A stretch of 64,000 nt of DNA from an uncultured Oscillospiraceae bacterium (lineage in GTDB: Bacteria > Bacillota > Clostridia > Oscillospirales > Oscillospiraceae), in assembly GCA_947588955.1 (NCBI GenBank), contig CANPYX010000008.1:1-64000 (forward strand). The letters are read 5' to 3'. The notes beneath the pieces were generated by a model. That model was not told the origin of the DNA. It searched no databases and saw nothing but the letters and a program-made list of their open reading frames with translations. Below are positions 8,089-15,451 of the stretch, piece after piece. The translations under genes were made by a program, and so were the position numbers. Numbering within the stretch: position 1 is the stretch's first letter; each line of letters starts with the position of its first letter.

Positions 8089-8931
8089 TTACAGCGGCAA
8101 ATCGTCTGCGTCGCCGTTGATGGCGCCGACCTCAAAATGTCCGGCGTTGTTGGGCATGACTCTTGCAGGGCGCTCCATCTCCACACCGCTGCCGGCCTCC
8201 GCCTCGATATCTCCGGTACGCTGGGAAAGGATCATCTCGACCTGCTGCCTGAAATTGTTCGCATACGCCCTGGCCCGCGACAGCTCCTCGCCGGTGAAGT
8301 CGTAGAGCCTCTGGAAGGTCGCCACACTGTAGTCGTCCTTGCCGTTGTTCTTTTTCTTCAGACCGATGCGCACCACGCTTCCGCAAACGCCGCGGCGCCT
8401 TGAGATGAACGCGGCATTGACGAAATCGGTGTAGGGCTTGATGCTGGTGGGAGAGAGGGAGAGCTTGATGGGCATGTAGTCCCCGCTGCGGAGCAGGTAC
8501 AGGACGCGCATGTTCTTACAGGCCTTGCCTTTTCCGGTGCCCTTTCTGTCGCTGCCGAAACGGTTCATGGGACAGTCGGCGCAGATGCCGCCGGGAGTAC
8601 CGTAGCCCAGCTTGCCGTCCGTGGACTGGCAGGCGGGCGGTGTGTTGTCGTCGTAGTCATCTCCGTCGGGCCAGTAGGCGTTGGAGTTGTGGCTGTAGAC
8701 GATGACGCCGTCCAGAAACTTGGCGTAGTCCGGGTTGTCCGGGTCGTCGCCGGGGAGCTCGAATTGGACCTGGCCGCCGCTGGGGATCTTCACGCGCTGG
8801 AAGTTCAGCCGGAGGCCGTCCATATCTCCCTCCAGCTCCTCCTTGGTGAAGCCGGAGTCGCTGGCCACCGTTTCAAGATCGGGCAGAACAAAGGGCGGGC
8901 ACTGCATCAAATTTGTTTCCTGAGTATTCAT
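8089..8931 (-). CDS. Possible single-strand DNA-binding-type element protein
   Basis: 280 residues, mostly beta-rich and acidic at the C-terminus (GDADDLPL), a tail type seen in single-strand binding proteins. Cysteines at about 101, 117, 120 and 138 sit in a CADCPMNRFGS/GKGKACKN context that could bind zinc. Similar proteins occur in phages and ICEs next to DUF932 genes, but their function is not proven. The acidic tail and the company of replication genes make ssDNA binding a reasonable guess, not more. Start ATG 8931 is preceded by AGGAGGATTACAC. Confidence 0.6.
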   Translation of the reverse strand: MNTQETNLMQCPPFVLPDLETVASDSGFTKEELEGDMDGLRLNFQRVKIPSGGQVQFELPGDDPDNPDYAKFLDGVIVYSHNSNAYWPDGDDYDDNTPPACQSTDGKLGYGTPGGICADCPMNRFGSDRKGTGKGKACKNMRVLYLLRSGDYMPIKLSLSPTSIKPYTDFVNAAFISRRRGVCGSVVRIGLKKKNNGKDDYSVATFQRLYDFTGEELSRARAYANNFRQQVEMILSQRTGDIEAEAGSGVEMERPARVMPNNAGHFEVGAINGDADDLPL

Positions 8932-8968
8932 GTGTAATCCTCCTCATATTTTTATTTCCGCACGGCCT

Positions 8969-10051
8969 TCATGCGGCCATGCGATTTACATTGTTGATGC
9001 GCCGGAAAAGCTCCGGCGACATGGTGATGATTTGATAGCCGATCTCCTCCAGCTCGGAGGCGCGGTCATAGCTTTCCACATCCTGACTGTGCCGGGTAAC
9101 GGCGTTGGCAAGGCCATAGAGTGTGTAGTCGGTACCCTCAATGAGCCGCTGGAGCACCCCGTCGCTCTCCGCGTCCGTGATGCCCATGCTGGAGCTTGCC
9201 AGCTTGACCACGCCGGGGAGATCGGCGGTATTCAGTTTCCTGTTCTTGCTCTCCCGCAGCTTATCCAGGACTCTGGCAAACTGGGCTTCGTCCACCGCGG
9301 CGCGTACCGTGTCCTGGATCTTCATGATGAACGCACGGTCATCGGCCTCGATGGTCGCCTGAGAATACAGCAGGAAATTCTCATCACTGCTGTTTATCCG
9401 GCCAATGTGGTTTCTGCGGGCGCCGGCCTCGTTCACCGTCATGCCGTTGGTGCAGACAAGGCGGAAAATCAAAGGCTGGATGCTTACGGCGCCCTGGCCC
9501 GTCTCGCTGTTGGAGATGACCACACCGGCCTGAACTACATCGCCGGGAACGACCTCAGCCATAAGCCTGGGATTGACCACCTTGATGTACATGGCGTCAT
9601 CGGTGATCTGACAGCTCTCATAGATGGCGCCGGGCATCTTCTCAATAATAGGAAGGGTGATGCGGGCGATATCCAGATTGTCGATGCGCCGGTAGCGGTT
9701 GCTCAAAAACGCCCTGGCCTTGCCGTCAATGGTGCGAACCATGCGCTCACCCTCGGAACGGCTAAGCCAACTGTTTACGTTTTCGGCGAGAAGGCCGATG
9801 TTCTCCTGAAGCATCTTGTCATAATACTTCCGGGGGATGTTCAGAAATTTACCGATCTGCTGGTGAGCGGTAGGAAGAATGTCCAGGGGTTCCACTCTGT
9901 CCAGGCCGTTTTCATCCAGCAGGCGCAGGACAGGCGTACCGTCGCAAGTCTCCAGGTGCATGTTTCTGAGATTTACCATGTAGTCCGCCTTGGCATTGCT
10001 CTGGCGTATAATCTCGGTCAGCGTTTCCTGGATCGTCATTCCTTTTTTCAC
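8969..10051 (-). CDS. DUF932 phage/plasmid-like protein
   Basis: 360 residues matching the DUF932 (phage/plasmid-like TIGR03299-type) pattern. The N-terminal part has PTAHQQIGKFLNIPRKYYDKM, followed by GKARAFLSNRYRRIDNLDIA and the FRLVCTNGMTV block. Known: these proteins are common on plasmids, phages and ICEs; their biochemistry is unresolved, though an effect on DNA replication or recombination is often suggested. It lies 37 bp upstream of the possible ssDNA-binding gene and 17 bp downstream of the membrane protein gene, in one operon. There are no broken motifs. Confidence 0.8.
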   Translation of the reverse strand: MKKGMTIQETLTEIIRQSNAKADYMVNLRNMHLETCDGTPVLRLLDENGLDRVEPLDILPTAHQQIGKFLNIPRKYYDKMLQENIGLLAENVNSWLSRSEGERMVRTIDGKARAFLSNRYRRIDNLDIARITLPIIEKMPGAIYESCQITDDAMYIKVVNPRLMAEVVPGDVVQAGVVISNSETGQGAVSIQPLIFRLVCTNGMTVNEAGARRNHIGRINSSDENFLLYSQATIEADDRAFIMKIQDTVRAAVDEAQFARVLDKLRESKNRKLNTADLPGVVKLASSSMGITDAESDGVLQRLIEGTDYTLYGLANAVTRHSQDVESYDRASELEEIGYQIITMSPELFRRINNVNRMAA

Positions 10052-10068
10052 AAGCGCACCTCACTTTC

Positions 10069-10824
10069 TTACCATGTGACCGCAATACAGGAGTCCCGTA
10101 CCGTAGCCGACAGTCCGTCCTGTTCTATGAGCTCGGCCAATGCGTTCCATTGGGCTTTGGGCGGAAGACGAGATAAAATGCCTTGCCTTGTCTCGCCTTC
10201 GTCCTCGCCGAAGCAAGCGACCACCGATCCATCTTCCTTCAGAAGAAGGCTGTTATTCCCTCTGGATTCCATATCGGCTGTCAGCTGATCCAGAATGATC
10301 TCGGCGTGGGCGTCATACCACGCCTGGGGATCCTGTTCCTGACGATTGGGCGGTTCAGGCTGTCCCGCCAGGCTTTCTACCGGCGTCATGGTGATAAACG
10401 AGCAGGAAAGTTTGCCGCCCTGATCCACCGTGATGTCGGCGTAGTCATATTCCGGGACGCCGTAAACGCGGATACGTCCCGTTCCGCCTTGAACGACAAA
10501 CAGCGCGGGGTCGCGCATCATCCACTCCCACCGCGCATCGGGGCAAGCCGCCTTCAGACGGTCCGTGATACGGTAGTTGACATGACGGAGGACCATCTCC
10601 GCCATGGCCCGGTCAATGCCGGCGGATTTTTTGCCGTGTCTTTTAAAGCCGGCTTTTCCTTTCCAGGTAAGGACGACAAGCGAGTACACGATCCACAGCG
10701 CCCATACGGAAATTGCGAGGATCAGCAGCGGGAGCTGCCAACGTCCACGCACGATGGCGAGTATGGCGATCACAACGCCGATCAGCAGACCGACACTGTT
10801 CCAAATGGGATTTCTTTCTTTCAT
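10069..10824 (-). CDS. Membrane-anchored protein of unknown function
   Basis: 251 residues. Two hydrophobic helices at about 10-26 and 30-54 are followed by a cytoplasm-type basic stretch (WKGKAGFKRHGKK) and a soluble domain of about 190 residues. It is the first gene downstream of leader RNA 1. AAAGGTGGCTCGAAGAA precedes ATG, and a terminator-like hairpin (10864-10911) lies about 40 bp upstream, so translation and transcription of this gene are likely controlled. No family is recognised. Because it heads the operon, a role in regulating the operon's own expression or entry exclusion is conceivable but unsupported. Confidence 0.65.
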   Translation of the reverse strand: MKERNPIWNSVGLLIGVVIAILAIVRGRWQLPLLILAISVWALWIVYSLVVLTWKGKAGFKRHGKKSAGIDRAMAEMVLRHVNYRITDRLKAACPDARWEWMMRDPALFVVQGGTGRIRVYGVPEYDYADITVDQGGKLSCSFITMTPVESLAGQPEPPNRQEQDPQAWYDAHAEIILDQLTADMESRGNNSLLLKEDGSVVACFGEDEGETRQGILSRLPPKAQWNALAELIEQDGLSATVRDSCIAVTW

Positions 10825-10857
10825 TTCTTCGAGCCACCTTTTCTTTTTTACTTAAAC

Positions 10858-10960
10858 AAAAAGGAGGCATGATACTCACTCCCGTTTCGGGGATATGAGG
10901 TATCATGCCTCTTCATTTTGCCGGAGGTTTTCTCCGGCTGTGTCCTGGCTTGGCAGGACA
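10858..10960 (-). terminator. Three stacked hairpins, the last a terminator
   Basis: Minus-strand order: TGTCCTG/CAGGACA (10941-10960), GCCGGAG/CTCCGGC (10920-10938), then a perfect 12-bp stem GAGGCATGATAC/GTATCATGCCTC (10864-10911) followed by CTTTTTG. The last is a plausible intrinsic terminator directly in front of the operon's first gene, so it is a second barrier after the one that ends leader RNA 1. Confidence 0.6.
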
Positions 10961-11027
10961 TGGGGTCGTGGGTATATACGCTATTGACATCATCCTCTCT
11001 GCCTTTCGGCCAAAAATAGATTTATAT

Positions 11028-11083
11028 AAAAAATACCGGCCCGGGCAGACTGCTCCCATCTGAGCGCAGTCCGTCCGACCGGT
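11028..11083 (-). terminator. Terminator of leader RNA 1
   Basis: On the minus strand ACCGG...GACTGCGCTC pairs with GGGAGCAGTC...CCGGT around a short AGAT-type loop, giving roughly 20 paired bases with small bulges. TATTTTTTATA follows at 11028-11034. Genes in the same direction continue downstream. Confidence 0.8.
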
Positions 11084-11192
11084 ACTTGCGTACAACCTTA
11101 ACAACGTGTGCAATCCGGGTGCCGCCCCGTTCCCAAGTCACCGGGACCTGGCTCCGCATTTCAAGCGGAGAACGCACAAACAATCAATTGCT
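11028..11192 (-). ncRNA. Leader RNA 1 (conserved 99-nt core plus terminator)
   Basis: Start inferred 7 nt after a clear -10 box; end at the T-run. About 165 nt. The 5' part (11090-11188) is the 99-nt core shared with leader RNA 2, with 92 of 99 bases identical. Candidate stems in the core are CTCCGC/GCGGAG, CCAGGT/ACTTGG, an outer TGTGC/GCACA, and a loop CCCG able to pair with CGGG just downstream as a pseudoknot. The seven differences between copies fall in putative loops or linkers. The region 10825-11288 contains no gene. It stands at the head of the 10.8-to-0.2 kb operon. I do not recognise a named RNA family. Function is inferred to be cis regulation or antitermination. Confidence 0.75.
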
Positions 11193-11198
11193 AAGGTC

Positions 11199-11227
11199 AC
11201 TATACCACAATATATAGCGTGTGTCAA
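11199..11227 (-). promoter_or_regulatory. Consensus promoter of leader RNA 1
   Basis: Minus strand: TTGACA (11222-11227), exactly 17 bp, TATAGT (11199-11204). The 7 bases before the -10 box (ATTGTGG) are the same as in the promoter of leader RNA 2. Confidence 0.85.
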
Positions 11228-11288
11228 CAAGATTTTTCTGTATTTTGTGCTATTGCGTTGTTGTATATGAGCATTACATTCCGAATGC

Positions 11289-11534
11289 TCATATCTCCAG
11301 CTTAAACTTCAAAAGCATATACGGTTCGATCTCAAGAACCGTTGCAATATTGAACAGCAATTCCAGCGAAAGGCCGCGCTTAACCCCATGCGCCTCAACA
11401 GCGGATAGATGTTGACGGCTGATCCCCAACATCTCTGCCATTTGCTCCTGAGAGAGGTTCTTCTTCCTGCGATAATATCCAATGGCGTAAGAAAGGTTCT
11501 CCATCCGCTGGCTGTTGTCAAATTGTGCCTCCAA
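11289..11534 (-). CDS. Cro/C1-type HTH regulator
   Basis: 81 residues from a TTG codon preceded by AGGGTGGTGATTCC; an ATG at 11504 is an alternative start with a weaker ribosome site. The helix-turn-helix spans about residues 22-60 (LSQEQMAEMLGISRQHLSAVE), and the rest is a short helical C-terminus. Upstream lies a perfect 31-bp palindrome (11596-11626), its likely operator, and a possible promoter (TTTAAA, 17 bp, TAAAAT) between them. It stands between the partition genes and leader RNA 1, a good place for a switch controlling the two halves of the element. Which genes it represses is not shown by the sequence. Confidence 0.8.
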   Translation of the reverse strand: MEAQFDNSQRMENLSYAIGYYRRKKNLSQEQMAEMLGISRQHLSAVEAHGVKRGLSLELLFNIATVLEIEPYMLLKFKLEI

Positions 11535-11595
11535 GGAATCACCACCCTTTGGATCTTTGTGTCTATTTTATCCAAAGAGCGAAAATATTTAAATA

Positions 11596-11626
11596 ATTTG
11601 CAACACGTCATTGACGTGTTGCAAAT
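11596..11626. promoter_or_regulatory. Perfect 31-bp palindrome, probable operator
   Basis: Arms of 15 bp, ATTTGCAACACGTCA at 11596-11610 and its exact complement at 11612-11626, around one central T. It lies 62 bp upstream of the HTH gene start and has no T-run. Its perfect symmetry and position argue for a repressor binding site rather than a terminator. Confidence 0.75.
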
Positions 11627-11692
11627 AGCATTTTATAATTACAATATAGCTTTGACGCTTGCGAGGTAGCATTTTCTATGCCGGTAGACCCT

Positions 11693-12076
11693 TCAGGCTG
11701 TCATTTCACCTCTCTGAAAACCGGCAAGGGTCTCCGCAATAGCTCTCATTGTGTCATTGTCCTCCGAATTGTCCCATACCCTTTCCGGCTGTTTTGGAAA
11801 TGAGATTTCTGACCGGGCAGCCCCGTCCTCTTTTGAGGACGGCAAGATCTCCGGGTGGCTCCGTATGACGGAAAGGATCTTTTGCTCCAACGCATCGTCG
11901 TTTTTGTCCTGCTGTTCCCGATCCTGCGTATAGCACAGGACCGCGCTTGTGATGAACTGCGCTTTACGCCGGCCGTGCTGCTCCAGAAGGCGGGAGACTT
12001 CCAGCTGCTGTGGATCCTCCAGGTTGAACTGTATGGTAAAGCGCCCCGGCTTTTTCTTATCGCTCATACCGTTCAC
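11693..12076 (-). CDS. parR: ParR-like partition adaptor protein
   Basis: 127 residues. The N-terminal part reads as a ribbon-helix-helix domain of ParR/StbB type (RFTIQFNLEDPQQLEVSRLL, then GRRKAQFITSAVLCY). The C-terminal half is acidic and flexible, which would contact the filament. It overlaps the ParM-like gene by 4 bp. Known: ParR binds a centromere of direct repeats, usually in front of parM, and couples it to ParM filaments. No clear array of repeats is visible in the 80 bp upstream of parM, so the centromere may be elsewhere or atypical. Start ATG 12076 or the Met four codons later are both possible. Confidence 0.75.
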   Translation of the reverse strand: MNGMSDKKKPGRFTIQFNLEDPQQLEVSRLLEQHGRRKAQFITSAVLCYTQDREQQDKNDDALEQKILSVIRSHPEILPSSKEDGAARSEISFPKQPERVWDNSEDNDTMRAIAETLAGFQRGEMTA

Positions 12077-12990
12077 CTTTTATGCGCGAGCCTGTAAAGC
12101 GTTTCGTACCCTTTGACGTTGGCGCGGATATCCTCTACAAACACGGGATGGGCAACTTTGCCGGAATCTTCGATATACCGTTTGAGGATGATGGAGCCGC
12201 CGCCAACGAATATCACAGGAGCTGTCCGAAGCTCCAACTGCCGTTCCCGCAGGGTACTCAGAATGTCCGAGACGAATTCCCGCGCGCATTTCTCCGCTAT
12301 GGGCGTGACATCCTCGAATCCCAAAATCGGTTTTCCTGTGAGTATGGCGTCAACGTCCTCCTCGGTGAGCAGAATATCCCGCGCCGCTCGAACCTGAGAG
12401 ATGATCCTGTTGTAGAGCATGATGACCCCGCTTTCCAAAGAGTCGCACAGTGAAAGGTCGCCCCGCCCCTTTTTGATCCGCAGATAGTCCATGGTGTACC
12501 CTCCGATGTCCACAATCAGGGCTGTTGGAATAGTGGTCAGGGTGGGCAGAATGGACACTGCCGCCGCGTAAGCCTGCGGATAACAGGCAACGTTGTCGAT
12601 GCAGATCGAGAAGGGCTTATCCTGATAGACGAAGCTGACGACACCGCGTCCTGTGAAATACCGGGAGAACGTCTCATGCTGCGTCCCGTAATGGGCAGGC
12701 GGAAGTCCGACCGCCAACTGTACGCGGATCATATCCGAAGAATATGCCCCGGCGGCGTTGATTTCCCCGGCGATGCCAAAAAGGGTGAGGATAAAGAACC
12801 TGTCGTCCTCAGTCTTGTCCCGGCGATAGGGGATGCGTTGGTCGGATATCTGATAGTATTTTCCCATGTATTTCAGCACATCCGCCCCGTATGGCCGTAC
12901 CTCGCTCTCCCGCAGCCCGGATACAAAGGGTTCGCTCCGCAGGAGCTTGATTTGTTTGTTCCCATGGTCGATTGAAATCAGCATTTTCAC
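12073..12990 (-). CDS. parM: ParM/Alp-type actin-like ATPase
   Basis: 305 residues with the actin-fold signatures: phosphate-1 loop SIDHGNKQIK (residues 6-15), phosphate-2 loop VDIGGYTMDY (160-169) and the adenosine motif VGGGSIIL (near 262-270). The length fits ParM/StbA/Alp7A families. It polymerises to push or pull DNA copies apart with the downstream ParR. It has its own promoter (13007-13035) and ribosome site AAGGAGGAGTGAAA. Presence on an element that also has RepA suggests the excised circle replicates and is actively kept. Confidence 0.85.
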   Translation of the reverse strand: MKMLISIDHGNKQIKLLRSEPFVSGLRESEVRPYGADVLKYMGKYYQISDQRIPYRRDKTEDDRFFILTLFGIAGEINAAGAYSSDMIRVQLAVGLPPAHYGTQHETFSRYFTGRGVVSFVYQDKPFSICIDNVACYPQAYAAAVSILPTLTTIPTALIVDIGGYTMDYLRIKKGRGDLSLCDSLESGVIMLYNRIISQVRAARDILLTEEDVDAILTGKPILGFEDVTPIAEKCAREFVSDILSTLRERQLELRTAPVIFVGGGSIILKRYIEDSGKVAHPVFVEDIRANVKGYETLYRLAHKR

Positions 12991-13006
12991 TCCTCCTTAT
13001 ACTCCT

Positions 13007-13035
13007 GTTATACGGAAGCAAAACGCCTTTTTCAA
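13007..13035 (-). promoter_or_regulatory. Promoter of the parMR genes
   Basis: Minus strand: TTGAAA (13030-13035), 17 bp, TATAAC (13007-13012). The surrounding bases (TTGTTGAAAAAG... CGTATAAC) closely match the promoter at 43492-43520 in front of the CAP gene, suggesting a shared control. Confidence 0.7.
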
Positions 13036-13047
13036 CAACAGAGACAG

Positions 13048-13074
13048 AAAAACCGGCCATCCAATGTGGCCGGT
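13048..13074 (-). terminator. Terminator after the small HTH gene
   Basis: Perfect 8-bp arms ACCGGCCA/TGGCCGGT on the minus strand, then TTTTTC. It overlaps the stop codon of the 64-aa HTH gene and insulates parM. Confidence 0.75.
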
Positions 13075-13268
13075 CAATCCGTGAAACGAACAATGTCATT
13101 TGGAGTACACCCAATTATGGAGCACAGCTTCTCAAGCGTCAGCATTGTTATGTTTTTCCCTTTTTTCAGAGAATCAAGCGTTTTATTGTCAATGCCGGAT
13201 TTCAAAAGCTGGTACTGGGTTATATTGCGCAGTCTCATTGTTTCCCAGAGAGGACTGTAATCGATCAC
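13074..13268 (-). CDS. Small Cro/C1-type HTH protein (YozG-like)
   Basis: 64 residues, essentially only a helix-turn-helix domain. NITQYQLLKSGIDNKTLDSL and NITMLTLEKLCSIIGCTPNDIV match the compact YozG-like HTH family common on Firmicutes mobile elements. It is divergent from the broken SLOG-like gene. Between them is the inverted repeat ATTGTG-8-CACAAT (13333-13352), a candidate operator. It has its own terminator. It probably autoregulates and may control the plus-strand genes. Confidence 0.75.
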   Translation of the reverse strand: MIDYSPLWETMRLRNITQYQLLKSGIDNKTLDSLKKGKNITMLTLEKLCSIIGCTPNDIVRFTD

Positions 13269-13332
13269 GTCGCCACCCCAAATCGCTCATAATAAATCAA
13301 ACTAATTATAGGGCGGATTTTCTCAAAACAAT

Positions 13333-13352
13333 ATTGTGATTATACCCACAAT
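13333..13352. promoter_or_regulatory. Inverted repeat in the divergent HTH/SLOG promoter region
   Basis: ATTGTG and CACAAT separated by 8 bp lie between two divergent genes in an AT-rich stretch. The size and place suit a dimer of the small HTH protein. No test is possible from the sequence. Confidence 0.4.
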
Positions 13353-13382
13353 GCGATATACTGATTCAGGGGGGGGATTTCC

Positions 13383-13820
13383 ATAACAGTAACATTTTGC
13401 GGCCACGGAAGCGGCGCGATCGAGGGCGACGTAGCACACTGGCTTGAGATGACAGTAGAAGACCTTATAGATCAGGGGGCGACTAAGTTTTTTCATGGAG
13501 GATATGGCGCCTTTGACCGTACCGCAGCTTCGGTGGTATGGAACGCGAAGACGCGCCATCCAAATATCGTCACCGTTCTTGTGCTTCCTTATCTTGATGC
13601 GAAACTGGAGGTGGACAGCTACGATTATACGACTTATCCACCTATTGAGAAGGTGCCTAAGCGTTACGCCATATCAGCAAGAAACCGTTGAATGGTATCA
13701 GAAGCGGATGTGGTAGTAGCCTATGTGCTTTACAGCTGGGGCGGGGCGGCAAAGGCGCTCGATTACGCCGTTACAAAGAAGAAAAGAATCATCAGCTACG
13801 CCGAATGTCGGGGAGGATAA
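13383..13820 (+). pseudogene. Broken SLOG/DUF1273-like gene
   Basis: The frame reads ITVTFCGHGSG, then KFFHGGYGAFDRTA, VLPYLD, YPPIEKVPKRYAISARNR, stop, MVSEADVVVAYVLYSWGGAA. This is the pattern of a widespread clostridial SLOG-type nucleotide-binding family (TFCGH, GGYGAFD, RNRWMV, WGGA). Two lesions are visible. The expected ATG is ATA at 13383-13385, and the expected Trp codon before MVSEAD is TGA at 13689-13691. Both are G-to-A changes. The rest of the frame is intact, so decay is recent, or the gene is expressed by unusual start and stop suppression. A run of eight G just upstream acts as the ribosome site. SLOG proteins are linked to nucleotide signalling. Confidence 0.7.
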
Positions 13821-13822
13821 AA

Positions 13823-14293
13823 ATGTCAAAAGAAATCATCTATTCATGCAGATATGATAGTGAGTTCACATCAGCCGGACGCTGGCGCCGCTTAATACTT
13901 CCCAAGAAGGTTCGTTGCGAATATCGGGCAGAATGTGATGAGATCATTCGTCAAGTCAAAGAGGAAAGCGAGTATATTCCCATTCCGGAACGTCTCGGTA
14001 AGGTGAATGGCCTGATTTCCACAGCAAAAGAAATCGCAACTATTTTTGAAATCAATATGGACATCGTCCAACTGGAAGATGGCATTGACTTCGATTTTTA
14101 CTATGACTCCGGGTTGTTTCTGGGAGAGTGCAAGGAGTTTTTTGGCAAGATGTTCCTGACCTGTGACAATGTGACCGTTTACACGCCAAAAAAGAAGAAA
14201 AGAGATCTTCCAAGGGGCTGTGAAGGGATTATAAGCATGACATATTATACCCACCGGCACCTCGTAGCCGGGAAAGAAATAAACCTGTCATAG
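13823..14293 (+). CDS. Unknown protein downstream of the SLOG-like gene (156 aa)
   Basis: 156 residues from ATG 13823, chosen because GGGGAGGATAAAA precedes it; the open frame extends further upstream but only by overlapping the SLOG-like gene. Mixed helix and sheet, with no signal peptide or membrane segment and a basic segment PKKKKRDLPRG near residue 127. Its ribosome site lies inside the end of the SLOG-like frame, so the two were made to be expressed together. Family not recognised. Confidence 0.6.
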   Translation: MSKEIIYSCRYDSEFTSAGRWRRLILPKKVRCEYRAECDEIIRQVKEESEYIPIPERLGKVNGLISTAKEIATIFEINMDIVQLEDGIDFDFYYDSGLFLGECKEFFGKMFLTCDNVTVYTPKKKKRDLPRGCEGIISMTYYTHRHLVAGKEINLS

Positions 14294-14341
14294 CAACGAA
14301 AAAGTGGGCGTATATGAATAGGCCTTGATTTTTATAACAGC

Positions 14342-14378
14342 AAAAAAGCCTGCATCTCCGTTATGGAAATGCAGGCTT
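14342..14378 (-). terminator. Terminator at the end of the DNA-processing operon
   Basis: Perfect 10-bp arms AAGCCTGCAT (14346-14355) and ATGCAGGCTT (14369-14378). On the minus strand they are followed by TTTTTT (14342-14347). It closes the operon running from 27.9 kb, and it faces the convergent plus-strand gene ending at 14293. The gene-free stretch 14294-14475 holds nothing else I can see. Confidence 0.8.
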
Positions 14379-14475
14379 AAATAGTATATTGCTGTGACGG
14401 CTTTTAAGGACATCCGCTACGGGAACATTGGCCTTTGCCGTTTGAATATGGTATGGACATTTGGCTGGCTCAGCT

Positions 14476-15087
14476 TCAGGTATGTATGGAGTAGTAGGCT
14501 TTTGCCATGTCATCGCAGCTGTGGAATATGAGTCCTCCACAGATATATGGTTCTCCTGAAATAAAGGAGCGGAAAAAGAAGGAGTAGGGGACGAAATCGT
14601 TATAGAGAATGACCCGCTCGTAGCCGCGGAAGCAGTCCCTGAGGGCACGGGTGAGCTTTTTCCTGACGATCCTGTTTTCCAGGCACTTGCGAAGTCCTGC
14701 CGTGTCGTTGAATATTATTTCCGGCTCTGCTGTCCTTTCGAGAGAGAGCGTACTCCACGTTTTCGGCCCGTCTTTCTGAGTGCTGGCGTATATGAATTCC
14801 GCCAGCTTGTCATAAGGGAGGGCGACCGCTTCACTGTGGCCAAAGAGGTCAAGACTGCTCCTTCGCAGCCATGAGAACTCAATACTCAGAGTACCGGCAG
14901 CGGTATTCCGCCGCAGAACAGCAAAAGAATTTATATCCTTGCTGGTAACGGAATTCTCGCGCTCAAGGACTTCAAGCTCATGCCGTGAGATCAAAAATCT
15001 GGGACTTGACTTCCACTTCCGGGAGAAGGTTTTAAAGCCGATAAAGTCCCCATCGGCAAATACTTTTACAAGGGTCCTGTCACTCAT
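14476..15087 (-). CDS. Unknown protein (203 aa), last gene of the operon
   Basis: 203 residues from ATG 15087 (MSDRTLVKVF), picked for the GAGGTG site 8 nt upstream; it overlaps the previous gene by 8 bp. Mixed sheet and helix with a cluster of aromatic residues near the end (VPYSFFFRSFISGEPYICGG) that is not long enough for a clear membrane helix. No family recognised. Position after ligA suggests an accessory role in the operon only by association. Confidence 0.6.
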   Translation of the reverse strand: MSDRTLVKVFADGDFIGFKTFSRKWKSSPRFLISRHELEVLERENSVTSKDINSFAVLRRNTAAGTLSIEFSWLRRSSLDLFGHSEAVALPYDKLAEFIYASTQKDGPKTWSTLSLERTAEPEIIFNDTAGLRKCLENRIVRKKLTRALRDCFRGYERVILYNDFVPYSFFFRSFISGEPYICGGLIFHSCDDMAKAYYSIHT

Positions 15088-15436
15088 TGCCGTACACCTC
15101 TTTCTCTTTGTAATCATCACAACGGATGACTATCCGGCCCTCATCCGCGATTTCTACCACTCCGTAGCAATAGCATTCGCACACCATTTCTTCAACACCG
15201 ACATTGTGGACACAGCTTATGCACTTGTCCTCGGTTGTACGCCGATTCAGCTCTGCGCAGATCGCCTCGTACCTGTCCTTTGCCCGTTCCCAAGCTTTGT
15301 TTTGCGGCAGCCTGGAACGGCGCATACCGTCTCCCCAGTTTCCACAGGGCTTTTCTGTCTCTGCATAATATCTGGCTTTAGCGGTGTCCAGCATTTTTTT
15401 GAGCGTTTCGGTTTTATACCTGCTGTAATCTGCCAT
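15080..15436 (-). CDS. Small cysteine-containing protein (118 aa)
   Basis: 118 residues. The N-terminal 70 residues are helical and charged. The C-terminal part has CISCVHNVGVEEMVCECYCYG, six cysteines in about 20 residues, likely a metal site. It lies 15 bp after ligA and overlaps the next gene by 8 bp. Function unknown. Confidence 0.6.
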   Translation of the reverse strand: MADYSRYKTETLKKMLDTAKARYYAETEKPCGNWGDGMRRSRLPQNKAWERAKDRYEAICAELNRRTTEDKCISCVHNVGVEEMVCECYCYGVVEIADEGRIVIRCDDYKEKEVYGNE

Positions 15437-15451
15437 ATTGCGCTCCTTTCT

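Noticed and set aside
8930..10288. Long plus-strand open frame over the DUF932 gene
   Set aside because: It lies antisense to a well-supported gene, lacks a ribosome site and shows no family pattern. Similar mirror frames at 25385-26800, 31887-33314 and 53127-54839 were left out for the same reason.
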